Source: Schistosoma mansoni (taxonomy: Eukaryota; Platyhelminthes; Trematoda; Strigeidida; Schistosomatidae). Taken from it: a stretch of DNA of 64,000 bases. Position 1 is the stretch's first letter; each line of letters opens with the position of its first letter. Below, in pieces: positions 1 to 11,994 of the stretch. Where the stretch lies: assembly GCF_000237925.1 (NCBI RefSeq), contig NC_031500.1:9445753-9509752 (forward strand), written 5' to 3'. The notes beneath the pieces are model-generated. The model saw nothing but the letters and a program-made list of their open reading frames with translations. It did not search any database and was not told the origin of the DNA. The translations under genes were made by a program, and so were the position numbers.

Positions 1-770
1 ATTTCTTCCTCCTCTGGAATCTGGTTTGTTCTCCCCCACAGTAGGTTGTTGCTGATAGTGTCTGACCAATGGATCCGAAGTATTTTGTGTAGATAATTGT
101 TAATAAACACCTGTATCTTTTGGATGATGGCTTTCGTGGTTCTCCACGTTTCCGCTTCATACAGTATAACTGTCTTGCCATTTATATTCAAAATTGTGAC
201 TTTGGTGTTGTTTGACAGTTATTTTGAGTTCCAGATGTTCTTCAGTTGTAAATATTCTGCTCTTGCTTTGCCGATCCTCGCCCTCACATCTGCATCAGAT
301 CCACCGTGTTCATCGATGATGCTGCCCAGATATGTAAAGGTCTTCACATCCTCCAAAGCTTCTCCATCAAGTGTAATTCGATTGGTGCATGTTGTGTTGT
401 ATCGGAGAATCTTGCTTTTCCCTTTGTGCATATTGAGACCTACTGCTACTGAGGCTACTGCTTCACTGGTCGTCTTCTCCTTCATTTGTTGTTGCGTGTG
501 TGATAGGAGAGCCAGATCATCTGCGAAGTGTAGATCGTCCAGCTGCTATTCATTGTATCCCGTGCTTCCCCCTAGATTTTGGCGTCTTCATGATGCAGTC
601 GGTCACCAGGAGAAAGAGAAAGGATGAGAGTAAGCAACTTTGCCTTACACCTGTCTTTACCTCGAACGAGTCAGCTAGTTGTCCTCCATGCACAAGTTCG
701 CAGTTCTCAATCCATCATAGGAATTCCGTATGATATTGAATATCTCAGGTACGCCGTAGTATCAAAGAAG
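1..770 (-). mobile_element. RTE-clade LINE fragment, reverse transcriptase part
   Basis: Minus-strand translation shows the late reverse transcriptase region of the schistosome RTE (SR2-like) LINE. It has a FADDLAL active-site block near 500-520, then an open stretch (485-219) with GLNMHKGKSKIL, FTYLGSIIDEHGGSDADV and LQLKNIWNSK. It runs off the left edge towards the 3' end. The 5' limit near 770 is inferred from where RT-like codons (KASLILRR) stop. Several frame changes and stops make it non-coding. RTE proteins are endonuclease-RT enzymes that copy their own RNA at a nicked target. This copy is dead and 5' truncated. Confidence 0.85.
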
Positions 771-1200
771 CCTTCATATACATATAATCTAGTAACATAA
801 TAATGATCCAATAAGAATATATGAACACATAGTGCATAAATAATTCCTATCAATGATCAATAATTTCTTCGTTAAGATATAAAAAACAAGTACAAGTATT
901 TTCTTACCTTAACCTGTCTTGTTGACCTTTTAATTTTCATATAAAAATGTCTTACTAAGTATATATGTGATCAGATTGTTCGAAATGTATTGCGCTAATA
1001 TATCATTATATAGTTCTGATAATCTTCGTCTTCTTATTACACTATCGAAATTTATCAAAGGGACTAATTGTTTTAAACATTCAACTAACAAAAATATTTC
1101 AATTTTTACTACTGGACCAGTAATTCAACTTTATTAATTTTCTTATTTTTTAAAAAAAGAAGTCATTACTTGGTAACATTTTCAAATTTAAACACAATAG
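771..1200. other. AT-rich intergenic sequence, nothing recognised
   Basis: No coding pattern, tRNA-like box or known repeat is seen in this stretch. It lies between a dead LINE and an Sm-alpha-like unit. Confidence 0.5.
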
Positions 1201-1316
1201 TCCCAGAGTGAGTATCAACTCTGAGATGCAGGTATATCCAGCTGACGAGTCCTAAATAGGACGAAACTCGCGTCCTGGATTCCACTACTAGCCACTATCC
1301 ATCTTTGCTTATAATA
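1201..1316 (+). repeat. Sm-alpha-like SINE fragment with hammerhead ribozyme
   Basis: This is the 3' half of the Sm-alpha family known from schistosomes. The hammerhead core is complete: CTGACGA at 1242-1248, GAAA at 1263-1266 and the GTC cleavage triplet at 1272-1274. Stem II is formed by GTCC/GGAC-type arms, and TCCAG upstream pairs with CTGGA downstream for helix I. The stem III octamer reads ACTCGCGT rather than the self-complementary ACGCGCGT, so stem III is weakened. The tRNA-like 5' part is missing. Self-cleavage is possible but not certain. Confidence 0.8.
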
Positions 1317-1512
1317 GTAATAAGTTAAACATAATATATAATATAATATTACTAATTTTATAAGATAATATAAAGTTGACTCTTTTTTCTTTATTCATGT
1401 TCACGTTTTCTTATTTTTAACTCTTTAAAAGTCTTAAAGAGAACATGTCAATTATACTACTTATTAATTTTAAATATAATTGAAATATTTTGTTCAATAG
1501 AATAATAAGTTG

Positions 1513-1890
1513 AAAGCGTGAGTCAATTGAAGCTAGACCACCATGGAAAACCTGGAAACACTGGACNNNNNNNNNNNNNNNNNNNNNNNNNNNNNNNNNN
1601 NNNNNNNNNNNNNNNNNNNNNNNNNNNNNNNNNNNNNNNNNNNNNNNNNNNNNNNNNNNNNNNNNNNNNNNNNNNNNNNNNNNNNNNNNNNNNNNNNNNN
1701 NNNNNNNNNNNNNNNNNNNNNNNNNNNNNNNNNNNNNNNNNNNNNNNNNNNNNNNNNNNNNNNNNNTTCGTCCTATTATGGGAAGAAACGGCCGTCCAGT
1801 GTTTCCAGGTTTTCCATGGTGGTTTAGCTTCAATTGACTCACTCTTTCAACTATGAAAAATACTAAATCTCCACAAAACCCCTTCTGAGA
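1513..1890. repeat. Fold-back hammerhead repeat interrupted by a gap
   Basis: The left arm (1517-1566) and right arm (1770-1890) are inverted copies of the same sequence, each containing AATTGAAGC or GCTTCAATT and the CCATGG/GGAAAACCTGG block. The right arm keeps GAAACGGCCGTC, the 3' half of a hammerhead. It ends in the CCCCTTCTGA terminus common to this family. The centre is lost in the 200-N gap. Confidence 0.75.
1567..1766. other. Assembly gap (200 N)
   Basis: Exactly 200 N inside the loop of a fold-back repeat. The real length is unknown. Confidence 0.99.
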
Positions 1891-2365
1891 ATAATAAGTG
1901 ACAAATTGACAATGATTATAGAAAAGTGTTTTTTAACTAAAAGGATTATATATACATAATATACATAGAAAGACTAGATTATTTGATGAGAGCAGAATAC
2001 AATTATGCAAGTGATGTGTGTATGTATTGTTTTTATTCTTTCTTTGTCTTTCTCTTACTCCCTCCCTCCCTATCTCCCTCCCCTCTCTCTCTCTCTCTTT
2101 CTAGCTGATCTTATTTGGTAAACTTAAAACATATCTGAAATATAGATTAAATTAAATTTCAATTCAATCATTTGATAATATTTATTTGACATGAAGTTTT
2201 TTTTTGTTTTTTTGAATGTTTTGTGTTGCTATCGTCTAATTTTTTTTTCACAAGAAAAAATTTGTAACCTAGATCATTAGGAATGAATCAACTTAATGAT
2301 TAGCAAATAATTAATAATGTGTCACTTTAAGATTTTAAAGGCTTAAACTACTATTTATAATTAGA
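1891..2365. other. AT-rich sequence with CT-rich tract
   Basis: No gene is seen. A pyrimidine tract of CTCCCT/CTCT type occupies about 2038-2103. Confidence 0.5.
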
Positions 2366-3010
2366 GATGGATAATGGCTAGCATTAGAATCCAGGATGCA
2401 TATAATCGTCCTATTTGGGACTCGTCGGCTGAACGTACATACATCCCGGAGTTGATGTTCATTATGGGACTCAGAACCAGTATCATTCACTTGAAACGCC
2501 ATTGAGTTATCCAATTAGTTACTAAGTTCACATAAAAAAAATTAGTGAATGACTAATGTTTACGTTAAGAGTAATTTTCTGATAGCTGAAGAGTTGTGAG
2601 TTCTATGCATTATGTTATGTTAAATCAACATAGAAGTCTTACAATAGTAAACTTAGACTGATAAACATTATGGCTGACAATAACATAAATGTGGTATCAT
2701 TCCATAAAGCCACTAACTGTGGATTCGGTCATAAAGCATAGTCAATCACCAAAAAATGATAGAAGCTGGTATGCTCATCCATAGATGGGTTGAAGTTAAG
2801 ACAACATATCAGCACAGCGAGATGTAACGTAAGTAATCATCATGCTAGCGGTTGAAGAAAACACTAGGTATAAGAGATATAAATCGGGGAAAAAACATGA
2901 ATTTGTCGAATAAAAATATTTTCTTAAGGTAATTTAGAAACTTAAAACTTAATGGAATGCAAAGAGTGAATGCACCTGTCCCATTGTTACGGATTATCCG
3001 TTATGTCGCT
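2366..3010 (-). repeat. Sm-alpha-like unit joined to a 480-bp repeat segment
   Basis: On the minus strand, 2366-2525 is an Sm-alpha-like unit with a degraded tRNA-like part and hammerhead region. The core is damaged: CTGACGA reads CCGACGA and GAAA reads GATT, so it should not cleave. The attached 2526-3010 stretch recurs inverted and nearly unchanged at about 12680-13160, also next to an Sm-alpha-like piece. The pair therefore appears to have moved or been duplicated as one composite unit. Confidence 0.75.
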
Positions 3011-3399
3011 CAACACTCCAACTAATAGTTATGATAATAGTGAACTCGAAAGCTAGATAGTTTGAGCTTATCTTTATGGCTCACTCCAAATGTTAATGAT
3101 TTCAAAAAGTGATACCACGTTTTGGTTTGGCCTTTCTTAGTTTTCGATGAATCTACGCCCTCATCAGTCATATGGACTTATTAAAGTACGCGGTGGTTAG
3201 GTATATATAATATATTTTCTAATCGTTATAGTCAATAAATGTTTATGACCTCATTAATCGGGTCTTCATCTTTACCTGGGGCCATGTGTTTTTAACTTCA
3301 GCACTGTTTGTTTGTTGTTACCAACATACACAATCACTATATTGAAGGCATGTTTGATAAATACTAGTAATCCACGAATATCATTAGTTTTCTAACGAT
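3011..3399. other. No gene recognised
   Basis: AT-rich sequence without coding signature or recognised repeat. Confidence 0.4.
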
Positions 3400-3895
3400 T
3401 ACATTTTTGTTATATCGATTGCTTGAGTGCCCTGTTTATATATATGACGTGCTGATTCCCGCCAATCAGATAGGAGTGAATTATCGACCAGAGAAATGAT
3501 ACGCAAAAGCCGTATGTGCAGTCTTAAGTACTTATCAGTTCTGCTTTCTGCCTAGCCCAACCAGTTAAGTCCAGAACACCAATAACAGCCTCTGCAATAT
3601 GAATCATTATTCTCAAACATACTGGGTTTATATAAAAAACAAACTGACCATATCGTACCATGAAATAGAAAACAACATTGTACAAGATTTGGCCAAATGT
3701 ATCTGTGAATAGGGGGAACAGTAATTAATGGACTAAGTATAACTCAAGAATGGTAAATCATACAGTAATAGTCTATAGGTGAAAATAAGCTTATAATAAG
3801 AGGGACACGAATAAGAATAGTTAAGTTACTTCACGATTATACAATAGGAAATATACATATCATTTTGGTCCATAAATAGTTCTCAAAGTTACCAT
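3400..3895 (-). mobile_element. Solo LTR fossil, gypsy-like family
   Basis: This minus-strand copy matches 20993-21481 along nearly its whole length of about 490 bp. It reads TG...ATAACA on the minus strand and has no internal region beside it. It is an old, diverged solo LTR fossil. The family is named from the primer-binding-like sequence that follows the other copy, so it is tentative. Confidence 0.55.
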
Positions 3896-4020
3896 TCACA
3901 AATCTCCGCAGGATATAATAATTTTACAGCTATAAAGTGGAACAGAATGAACATTTCTAAAGTATACTTGTCCTCAAATCGGTCGATTTCGTAGGTTATA
4001 ATTCTCGTGATGAAAATTCA

Positions 4021-4053
4021 ATGTCGTATATATATATATATATATATATATAT
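4021..4053. repeat. (TA)n microsatellite
   Basis: An uninterrupted TA run that sits where the left terminus of the adjoining fold-back repeat would be expected. Confidence 0.9.
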
Positions 4054-4475
4054 TCATAGTTGAAATCATGAGTCAATTGAAGCTAGACCACCATGGAAAA
4101 CCTCAAAGCACTGGACGGCCGTGTCGTCTTATTGTAGGACTCCTCAGAAGTGCGCATCCATGATCCTGCACTCGCGAGATTCGAACCCAGGACCTACCAG
4201 TCTCGCGCCTGAGCACATAACCGATAGACCATTGAGCTGGCATCCAACGGTATTAATGTCTAACTTCAACCAATCCACAATGTTTAAGCAACCGTTTACC
4301 AATTGTCTTCAGTGAGGTGATATCTCTACAACAGACTTGGTTAAACTCCACTGGTCACTTCCTCCCAATAGAACTCAAGGAAACATCCCTTACAGTCAGT
4401 CACTAGTGAGCATATGATTATTGACTTATGATTTCAACTATGAAAATACTGAAATATCCAAAAAAACCCTTCTGA
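4052..4475 (-). repeat. Near full-length fold-back hammerhead repeat
   Basis: The outer arms are inverted: AGTTGAAATCATGAGTCAA at the left, and TTATGATTTCAACTATG then CCCTTCTGA at the right. Read on the minus strand, the body gives a tRNA-like box B (GGTTCGAATCTCG), then a hammerhead-like block and the GCTTCAATTGACTCATG end. The hammerhead arm around 4110-4160 is altered. This is the most complete example of the longer form and shows the family's internal segment (4230-4420) between tRNA-like part and terminus. Confidence 0.75.
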
Positions 4476-6747
4476 TATATATAATCAATAAACACAATTC
4501 ATCAATTCATTTCTTTTCATTTGAATATTATAGTCTTCCAAGTGGACAATTACGATTACAAATGGATCGATCATTACCTTTTGTTTAAATTTATAAATAA
4601 CAATTACAGATATTTTTATTCAATATTAATTATAATTAACTTAACAGTATGATCATGATGATGATGATGATGGTAGATGAATTGAAGTTTCTCTTTCCTA
4701 CTGAATTTATTCATAATAAACAATTGAATGATCCTTTTTACTTGTTTCTTTTGTTTTACTCTTCCAAAAAAAAAATAACGAGCTATTTAATTTTGCTATA
4801 CGAATCATTTTGCATGATTGTTAACAATGATGTTTGGTAATAATTGGAAAGTATTATGATGACATTAATAATTGATTATAGTTAACATTGAATATATTAA
4901 AAGTCATTGAGTACCATTATACTCAAGTACTATTATTATTATTATACCTTTTCGATAGTATTCATGACAAAAAAAGAGAGTATTTCTCATTTCACTGTTT
5001 GCTTATTTATTCTTGATTTTTCCATTTTTTCCGGTTTTTTTATATTTTTCTACTCATCAATTTAAATAAATGATCATTGACTTATGATTTAATCTTCTAA
5101 CTGGGGGTCGTTTATAATCAGAAAAACGGTTGCTCATTCAGTTGTATAACAGTTGAGCTTTGAAAATATAAATCATTACAAATAAAAATTCATTCATTAT
5201 ACAAGCTAATAACTATCTCAACTTATTAGTTCAGTGAATCATGCATTGACTTTGAAACTGAAAAAAATACTGGATTCGAATCATAATGTGAATATTGATA
5301 ATAAGTTTCAGGTGCATCCAGTTAACTTATCTCAGGTAGGATAAAACACGCATAATGGATTTGATTGGTAGCCACTATTCAATCTTAATAAAAAATTCAT
5401 TGTATGGTTTGATAGATTTTCAAACTGTACAAAAGTGCTTTCTAAATTCATCACATCTCACTATTTCTGTCAGGCAGTATATTTCAAAAGTTACTTCATA
5501 CTTCCTAGGAATCTATAAAGGTTATTTCAATAACATTTATAGGTTACGTGAATCATTGTATGATCTGCGTATTCAGCTTAACCATAACCTTTAGGAATCT
5601 TTTTTTAGGTGAACTGTGTTTTATAGCTGAGATCAATGATGTTTAAGTTTCAATTCACAAAACTTAGACTGACTGTAAATTTTCTCGGTAACCACACATT
5701 AGCAGTTAAGAACATGATGAGTTAGCCATTATTGCAACTTAGCTGAGCTCTTGATTACATAACACTGTAAAGGTGACTCATTAATAAAGTTGTTCATTTT
5801 AGAAGTTGATTCTTGAATTTCGTACAGCTTCTTTTCTGAATAGTCTAAATTCTAAATAGGATAACTCTTTAACTGGGAATATGATTTTAAGTAACTTATT
5901 GATAATATTTACATCCTGGAATCGTTTTACTAAAGGAGTCAGTTATCATATTTATAGGTATCGTTGTTGAGTAAAATATCCTGGTAGAGTTTTACATCGA
6001 GAGTGGATTGAATAGGTCTTCTAAATCTTGGGATTAAACTCTATTTCAGCCTCTTATTGACATTTAAAATGAACGATGTCTTCATCACTAGTGTAGATTC
6101 TGGATTTATTGTTAATCGCCTCGAACCAGCTTTCGTTAACATATAATTCATTAGTAGCTGAACTGCAAATTCAAAAACGAAATTCGATCGACTACGAAAA
6201 CATGACTTCATTTACCACTCTGTGAATAACATATGTGATTACCTGATTCCTTCAGGAAGTCAACCACAGCCCGGATAACTCCAATGATAACGTCTTAATA
6301 CTACGATACTGAATAATGTCAGTCCAAAACTCAACTGGCACATTTCTTCCTTCAAAACTAAAGATGCGTCATATTGATGAGTTCTAATCAGTACTAACTT
6401 TAAGTCAAAGTTTCCTTGCTACCAACTACATAAAATTAAAACATAGTGCATGTGATATCAAAGCATTCGGACTGCTGACCATATTAAAACTTTGATTCTT
6501 CTGAAAATGGAAAAATAATTGAATTATTTAAAGTTTTATGTTTATAACTCATTACCATACCTTTCATCCAATTAGTATCACGAAACTTTGAAGACTTGTG
6601 TGTATAAGCTAATTCCTGACAAAATAATCACCTGATTTCGTATTTTCATGAAGCGCTTTCTGTATTTTGCTGAATAAAGCTAAGTCTATTTAAGATAAAA
6701 AATACCTACCAAGTAACTTCATATTAGTGATTGGTTTGTTTATCATA
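4476..6747. other. Intergenic sequence with one decayed hammerhead repeat
   Basis: No gene is recognised. (ATG)n occurs at 4649-4675. A decayed Sm-alpha-like piece lies at about 5300-5385: GGTGCATCCAGTTAAC, GATAAAACACGC and CCACTATTCAATCTT are visible but the ribozyme core is lost. Open frames here are short and AT-driven. Confidence 0.45.
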
Positions 6748-6991
6748 TCAGAAGGAGGTTTTTGTGGAGATTTTAGTAATTTTATGTAGTTGAGATCATG
6801 AGTAAATTGAAGCTAAACCACCATGGAAAACCTGGAAACACTGGACGGCCATTTCGTCCTATTGTGGAACTCCTCAGCAGTGTGCATCCACGATCCCGCC
6901 CTGCGAGATTCGAACCCAGGACCTACCAGTGCTTCAAGGTTTTCCATGGTGTTCTAGCTTGAATTAACTGATGATCTCAACTATAAAAAAA
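6748..6991 (-). repeat. Fold-back hammerhead repeat, compact form
   Basis: It begins TCAGAAGGAGG and carries inverted arms about CCATGGAAAACCTGG (left) and GGTTTTCCATGG (right). A tRNA-like ATTCGAACCCAGGACC box lies between them. It is directly followed by a second, plus-oriented copy. Confidence 0.75.
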
Positions 6992-7295
6992 TTATTTCCT
7001 GGAGTTTTAGTAAGAAGCAGTAACCAGTGGAGTTAAGCTAGATCTGTTGGGAGTTATCAACTCACTGAAGACATTGGTGAATGGTTGCTCGATTTCGTGG
7101 ATTGTTTGAAGTTAGACAATAACACCGTTAGGTGCCAACCGGTTCAGTGGTCTATCGGTTAAGTGCTCTGGGGCGATACTGGTAGGTCCTGGGTTGGAAT
7201 CTCGCAAGGCAGGATCGTGGATGCGCACTGTTGAAGAGTCCCATAATAGGACGACACGGCCGTCCAGTGCTTCCAGGTATTCCATGGTTGTTTGT
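6992..7295 (+). repeat. Hammerhead/tRNA-like SINE copy
   Basis: It has the tRNA-like box (GGTCCTGGGTTGGAATC) at about 7185-7201, then the hammerhead block at about 7225-7280. The core is changed: CTGANGA reads TTGAAGA and GAAA reads GACA, so no cleavage is expected. It follows the fold-back copy at 6748-6991 without a spacer, suggesting a nested or dimeric insertion. Confidence 0.75.
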
Positions 7296-7509
7296 TATAG
7301 TCAGTTCATTAGTTTGTTTTACCACACCTCTTCAAAAGACACAATTTCCAAGGTGAAATCTTAATTAAATATTTGCTCAAATAAAGTCATGTAAAAAGTA
7401 AACTGAAGTCTTAATCAGACAATCTTCACTCACTGTTATTCCATTTTTACTTTTAATATTGATACATAATACATTGTAATCATAATCATTAGTGTTAATA
7501 CTAAGTAAT

Positions 7510-8040
7510 TACAAAATAGCGACAATATATTTGTAAAATCTCAGCGAATGAATTTGAAGGAAATCCAACTTTTCGCCTCTGGGGCCAGGGGCCCGCGCTC
7601 GTGTGACGCACATTACTATTGCCTCGAGNNNNNNNNNNNNNNNNNNNNNNNNNNNNNNNNNNNNNNNNNNNNNNNNNNNNNNNNNNNNNNNNNNNNNNNN
7701 NNNNNNNNNNNNNNNNNNNNNNNNNNNNNNNNNNNNNNNNNNNNNNNNNNNNNNNNNNNNNNNNNNNNNNNNNNNNNNNNNNNNNNNNNNNNNNNNNNNN
7801 NNNNNNNNNNNNNNNNNNNNNNNNNNNNTCCGTCTTTTCGTGTGACAATCGGCCCCACTATTTTCAAAGAAATTATTTTCGGGGACCAGATTGCCGGGTG
7901 AAACGTTGGATTTACTTCAAATTCATTCACTGAGATCTTACAAATATATTGTTCTTATTGAATGTCTTACATCAACTCGGCGCCCAAATACTGTGAAACT
8001 ATTCGCTCTAATTTAGACGAAAGTTCTTATACTCATAAAT
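7510..8040. repeat. Inverted-repeat element interrupted by a gap
   Basis: The ACAATATATTTGTAAAATC...AAATCCAAC arm at 7522-7570 is matched in inverse by GTTGGATTTACTTCAAATTC...TACAAATATATTG at 7900-7952. The inner flank is GC-rich (GGGGCCAGGGGCCCGCGC). A copy of the right end (7885-8036) occurs at 14868-15015, so it is a dispersed repeat. I cannot name the family. Its centre is hidden by N. Confidence 0.6.
7629..7828. other. Assembly gap (200 N)
   Basis: Exactly 200 N between the arms of an inverted repeat. Confidence 0.99.
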
Positions 8041-8296
8041 GAATTCTTATAGCTAAGAGTGTTGTGTACACAATGAGTTGTCTCTTAACAGATAGTGAAA
8101 ACAAACTACTAAAAATACACTTAGTGCTTTCAATTAGGTGAGATTTGTTTTTTCACTTATGGAAAATAAACATATTTTAGGTTATATAGTTTGATCAATA
8201 TACAGTTTCTTTTAATATATAGATATTAAATTTTCATGATTACTGCAAAATTTGGCAGTGGAAAACCATATTATAATTCATATGCTTATTTGGTTT

Positions 8297-8425
8297 TTGA
8301 ATTGAATTCACGGGTCGATTTGAGCTAGACCATGGCCGTTTCGAGATCATGGATACGCACTGCTGTAGAGTCAATAATGGTCTAGCTTAAATCGACTGTT
8401 TAATTCACCTGCGAAATTACTAAAA
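8297..8425. repeat. Short fold-back relic
   Basis: The arms GGTCGATTTGAGCTAGACCATGG and the inverse of GGTCTAGCTTAAATCGACTG enclose about 40 bp with TACGCACTGCTG. It is a shrunken relative of the hammerhead fold-back repeats. Confidence 0.6.
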
Positions 8426-8439
8426 TCTTCACAAATTCC

Positions 8440-8780
8440 CGTACCGATATTATTCATGTGTTCACTAGTGACTAGCTTTAAGATGAATTTCCTGTAGTTC
8501 TAGTGAGAAGCCGTGATCAGTAGAGTTCAAATCGTGTCGGGTGTGAGACAGTTATACACCTCAGATAATCGATGAAGAGTTGCGCATTCATTCATGGATC
8601 GATTGATGTTGGACATTAACACCATTGGATGCCGGCTCAGTGGTCTGGAGATTAAGCGTTCGCGCGTGAGACAGAAGGTCCTGTGTTCGACTCCCAAGTG
8701 AGGGATCGTGGATGCGCACTGTTGAGGAAGCTTAAACTATGACGAAACGACTACTTGGTGCTCACACGTTTTCAATGTAA
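8440..8780 (+). repeat. Hammerhead/tRNA-like SINE copy, diverged
   Basis: The tRNA-like part (GGCTCAGTGGTCTGGAGATTAAGCG and GTTCGACTCCC) lies near 8630-8700, followed by TGCGCACTGTTGAGGAAGC and GACGAAACGACTAC. The catalytic core and stem II are degraded. It lies 15 bp after the short fold-back relic. Confidence 0.7.
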
Positions 8781-9186
8781 TATTTCTATTTTCTTGTCTT
8801 ACGTAGTTATATTCGCCAGAGCTGTTTCAATAATATTTAATAATATTCACCAGTGACTTTTTTATACAGAAAACTCTGATTACTTTCAAAAATGATATTA
8901 GTGTGCAATCATCGGAATTCTATTTCACTTTGGTAATTTTCATCAAACCTTTGTAACAGTACTCAATCCGGCTATCAAATGAGGATAAAATTATCTTTGA
9001 ACATTAGTCGAAGTAGCGTGGGTCATTGATTGAATGAAGAATTGATTTCTGTGTTATGTAACATAAACCTGTGGTAGTAAGAGTTATTCATAAAGTTGTT
9101 TATTTTTTTATCCGAAACTAAAAGTATGTTAACAAGGGAGTGGATTATCTCATTGTTGACACATAGGATTGAATTTTAATTAGTCA

Positions 9187-9480
9187 GAAGGGGATTTGTG
9201 GAGATTTCAGTATATTTCAAAGTTGAAATCATGAGTCAATTGAAGCTAGACCACCATCGAAAACCTGGAAGCACTGGACGGCCGTTTCGTCCTATTATGG
9301 GACTATCGGTTAAGGGCTCTGGCTCGTAACTGGTAGGTCCTGGGTTCGAATCTCGCGAGTGCGGGATCCTGGGTGCGCACTGCTGAGGAGTCCCATAATA
9401 GGACGAAACGGCCGTCCAGTGCTTCCAGGTTTTCGATGGTGGTCTAGCTTCAATTGACTCGTGATTTCAATTTTAATTAG
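9187..9480 (+). repeat. Fold-back repeat with intact hammerhead ribozyme
   Basis: This is the best-preserved hammerhead of the window. CTGAGGA lies at 9383-9389 and CGAAA at 9404-9408, and the cleavage triplet GTC at 9414-9416. Helix I is formed by GCACTG (9377-9382) with CAGTGC (9417-9422), all six pairs. Stem II is GTCC (9390-9393) with GGAC (9401-9404), and the stem III octamer is ACGGCCGT. A tRNA-like box (GGGTTCGAATC) lies just upstream. The element has about 85-bp inverted ends (from 9221 and to 9473) that repeat the ribozyme's 3' half in the opposite direction. Confidence 0.85.
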
Positions 9481-11184
9481 TCTTTGTAAACATATATGCA
9501 TTTTGTGCGGACTGCCTGATGATAACTACTAAGTGATAGCCAGTTAGAAGTTAGCAGTGCATGAATCGACATCTGAATAATGTATATTCTTTTCTATGCA
9601 TGTTGCCAGCGACCATGATGTCTCTGATTAGGCTTTATCGTATCATGTACAGCGAAAGTTCGTAAATTTTTCACAAATGCACCTGAATAGGTTATGCGAT
9701 TAATAAGCATAATGACGTATTAAAACAAACAAAATTAGATAACTTGTTGAAATATCTAGATTGCAAGAACAGGTAGCCCAGATGTTCAAGCAGGCGGCCC
9801 TCATTATCAAACACATCCCACTTAGACATGAATAATTTGTCTTAACAGCTCATTTCTTTCATTGTGCTGTAATTTTCAGTGTTAGTGAAAATGTAATAAA
9901 TGAATTATCTTTCTCAGTAGATTTAACACTATAGTAAAATAACGCTAATATCTACATGCACACCTGATATTATCAAGCAAATTAATTTCAAAATCTGTCT
10001 TCTGTTTTCAGTCCATATCGCAGGTTGACTTTAGTTTGATAAATAATGGAAACCAGGAGCTACTGAACAACTTATTCATCTTAGTATGAAATTATTTAGC
10101 TGTGTTGATGCATGACATAATCAGGCAATCAAACTCATGAACTTCAGGTTTCGTAGTGAGCGCTTAATCTTTAGACAACGAAACCAGTTTCCAATGTTAT
10201 GTGCGTTAAACTTCATTCAGGTATTTGATCACTTTACGATGTTATTGGTGGGCAACTTTCTCATATTCGACATTACTCAACTCCACTTGTAACGGGTTCT
10301 CATCAGAACTACTGGAGTTGCTTCTTGAAGCTAGTTGTTTCTATTCATCACAAACTTAACAAACCTCATAGTGACTAATTGTGATTAGAAGTAAACTTAA
10401 ACACAAATGAATGATAACTATTACATGATAATACCATGGTCAATTAGCAATAGACCGGTACGTATATTCAATGAAATTATTAATCTCTAATTTTTCTAGC
10501 CTCTATTTCATTGTGGATATTTAGACAAATTTAGTTACAATGTACAATCAAAGTTGCATATGAAACATTCTCAGTACTGTTGTATTAAATATAAGTATGG
10601 TATATACTATATCTATATACATTTTCTGATGAAAATATTCAACTGACTCTCTAATTGAACTCCAATATGAATCAGTAGTGTTTTCTACGTTCACACTTTA
10701 TGATTATAATATGAAGAAAAGGGGTATTTCATAAATTATTGTCAATATTCCAATAGTAATCTATCTAAGTAGGCTAATTTATTTGTGCTTGTCAATTAAA
10801 TAGCATGTTATTCAGAAGTTAAATAAGTTGGTATCTAACAAAATATGTTCCAATATTTTACAAAAAATGTTACTTAATCAAGTAGGTGTTGCACTGGATA
10901 TGACCAAATCTGATGACACTGGTAATCAAATACCTTGAAATGAATATTTACGCAGAGACAAATTTGAAATAGGGTGATGATGATTGAGCGGAAACGTTAC
11001 ATAATCATGCGAGAGTGTGAGATTAATAAACTGGATACTGAGAACAGAAGAAGTGTTTGGCATTAGATTAAGGTGTGATCTAGTGAAAATGTTTGACCGA
11101 GTACGTTTAGCTAGTATGTGTTTGTTTAGCCTAATAATGTTGAAATCATTGTCAACTACTTATAACAACATTTGTTGTAAGGAG
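9481..11184. other. No gene or recognised repeat
   Basis: AT-rich, low coding potential on both strands. Nothing matches the window's repeat families. Confidence 0.5.
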
Positions 11185-11310
11185 TCATGCTTGTGAAATA
11201 AGGCTATATCGAGGCAATACACATAGTATGCACATATGCCAATTAGAGACTGACCAGTTGCAGTGCTAAACATCAATGGGGAGATTCAAACAAACAATAC
11301 GAAGTGAATT
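11185..11310 (+). repeat. Sm-alpha-like 3' segment
   Basis: This is the part of Sm-alpha downstream of the ribozyme (TGCTTGTGAAATAAGGCTAT ... CAAACAATACGAAGTGAATTT), without tRNA-like box or hammerhead. It matches 18738-18862 and 22680-22805. Confidence 0.8.
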
Positions 11311-11847
11311 TATTTCGTATGAAGTTTTTTTTCGGATGATCACCGATTTACCACTTATTCTGCTGTTTTCAAATATTCAATTTTCATTGTGATGATATCA
11401 TTCCTTCAGAACACTGAAACAGCTTAATACATGTTATAAGAACATTGATTATTTAGGAACGACAATACACCATAATATGTATCTTATTATGAAAAACAAA
11501 TACATATTTTTCTTTTATCAGCTGATACACCTTAGAAAAAAAATAGTCAGTTAACATGTATCTGTAAAACACAACCTCACAGAGTAAATTACTCTTTCAA
11601 CTAACTGGTTCTTACATACGTTAGTCCTAGACAATAAATATATGAATGACAATGATAATACACAAATAAAGAGATTAAAAATAGAAACTAAGACATGATA
11701 TCATTGATAGCAAAAGTTAAAAAAATATAAGTATTCAATTGAGGGATCATGCTGTTAATTGACATTAAACTTTAGATTTAGTTACAAATATAGAAACAAT
11801 AAAATGCAACTACTCCAATGAATTCCAATAAGTTTCATTTGATGAGT

Positions 11848-11994
11848 TACTTACTTACTTGCTTACTTTTCTGGTTAGCGATTTTTTAGCGAGTTAGTTT
11901 TCTACGGAATAGAGACGCTAACACTATACCCAAACATCTTCCTTTATCTGGGCTTGGAACCGGCAGTAGCACGACAACAGCTCCAGGCGGCGTT
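11848..11994 (-). mobile_element. 147-bp mini-RTE: 5' leader plus (TAAG)n tail
   Basis: On the minus strand this reads as the RTE 5' leader (TACTGCCGGTTCCAAGCCC ... GTAGAAAACTAACTCGCTAA ... CGCTAACCAG) running straight into AAGTAAGCAAGTAAGTAAGTA, the RTE 3' tail type, with the whole ORF absent. It is bounded by a perfect 11-bp direct repeat, ATTTGATGAGT, at 11837-11847 and 11995-12005. That is good evidence of one completed insertion of a tiny non-autonomous RTE derivative. Confidence 0.8.

Noticed and set aside
4121-4315. 64-codon frame resembling a short protein
   Set aside because: Translation of a tRNA-like SINE; the same type of frame appears at 9310-9501 and 36999-37181 for the same reason.
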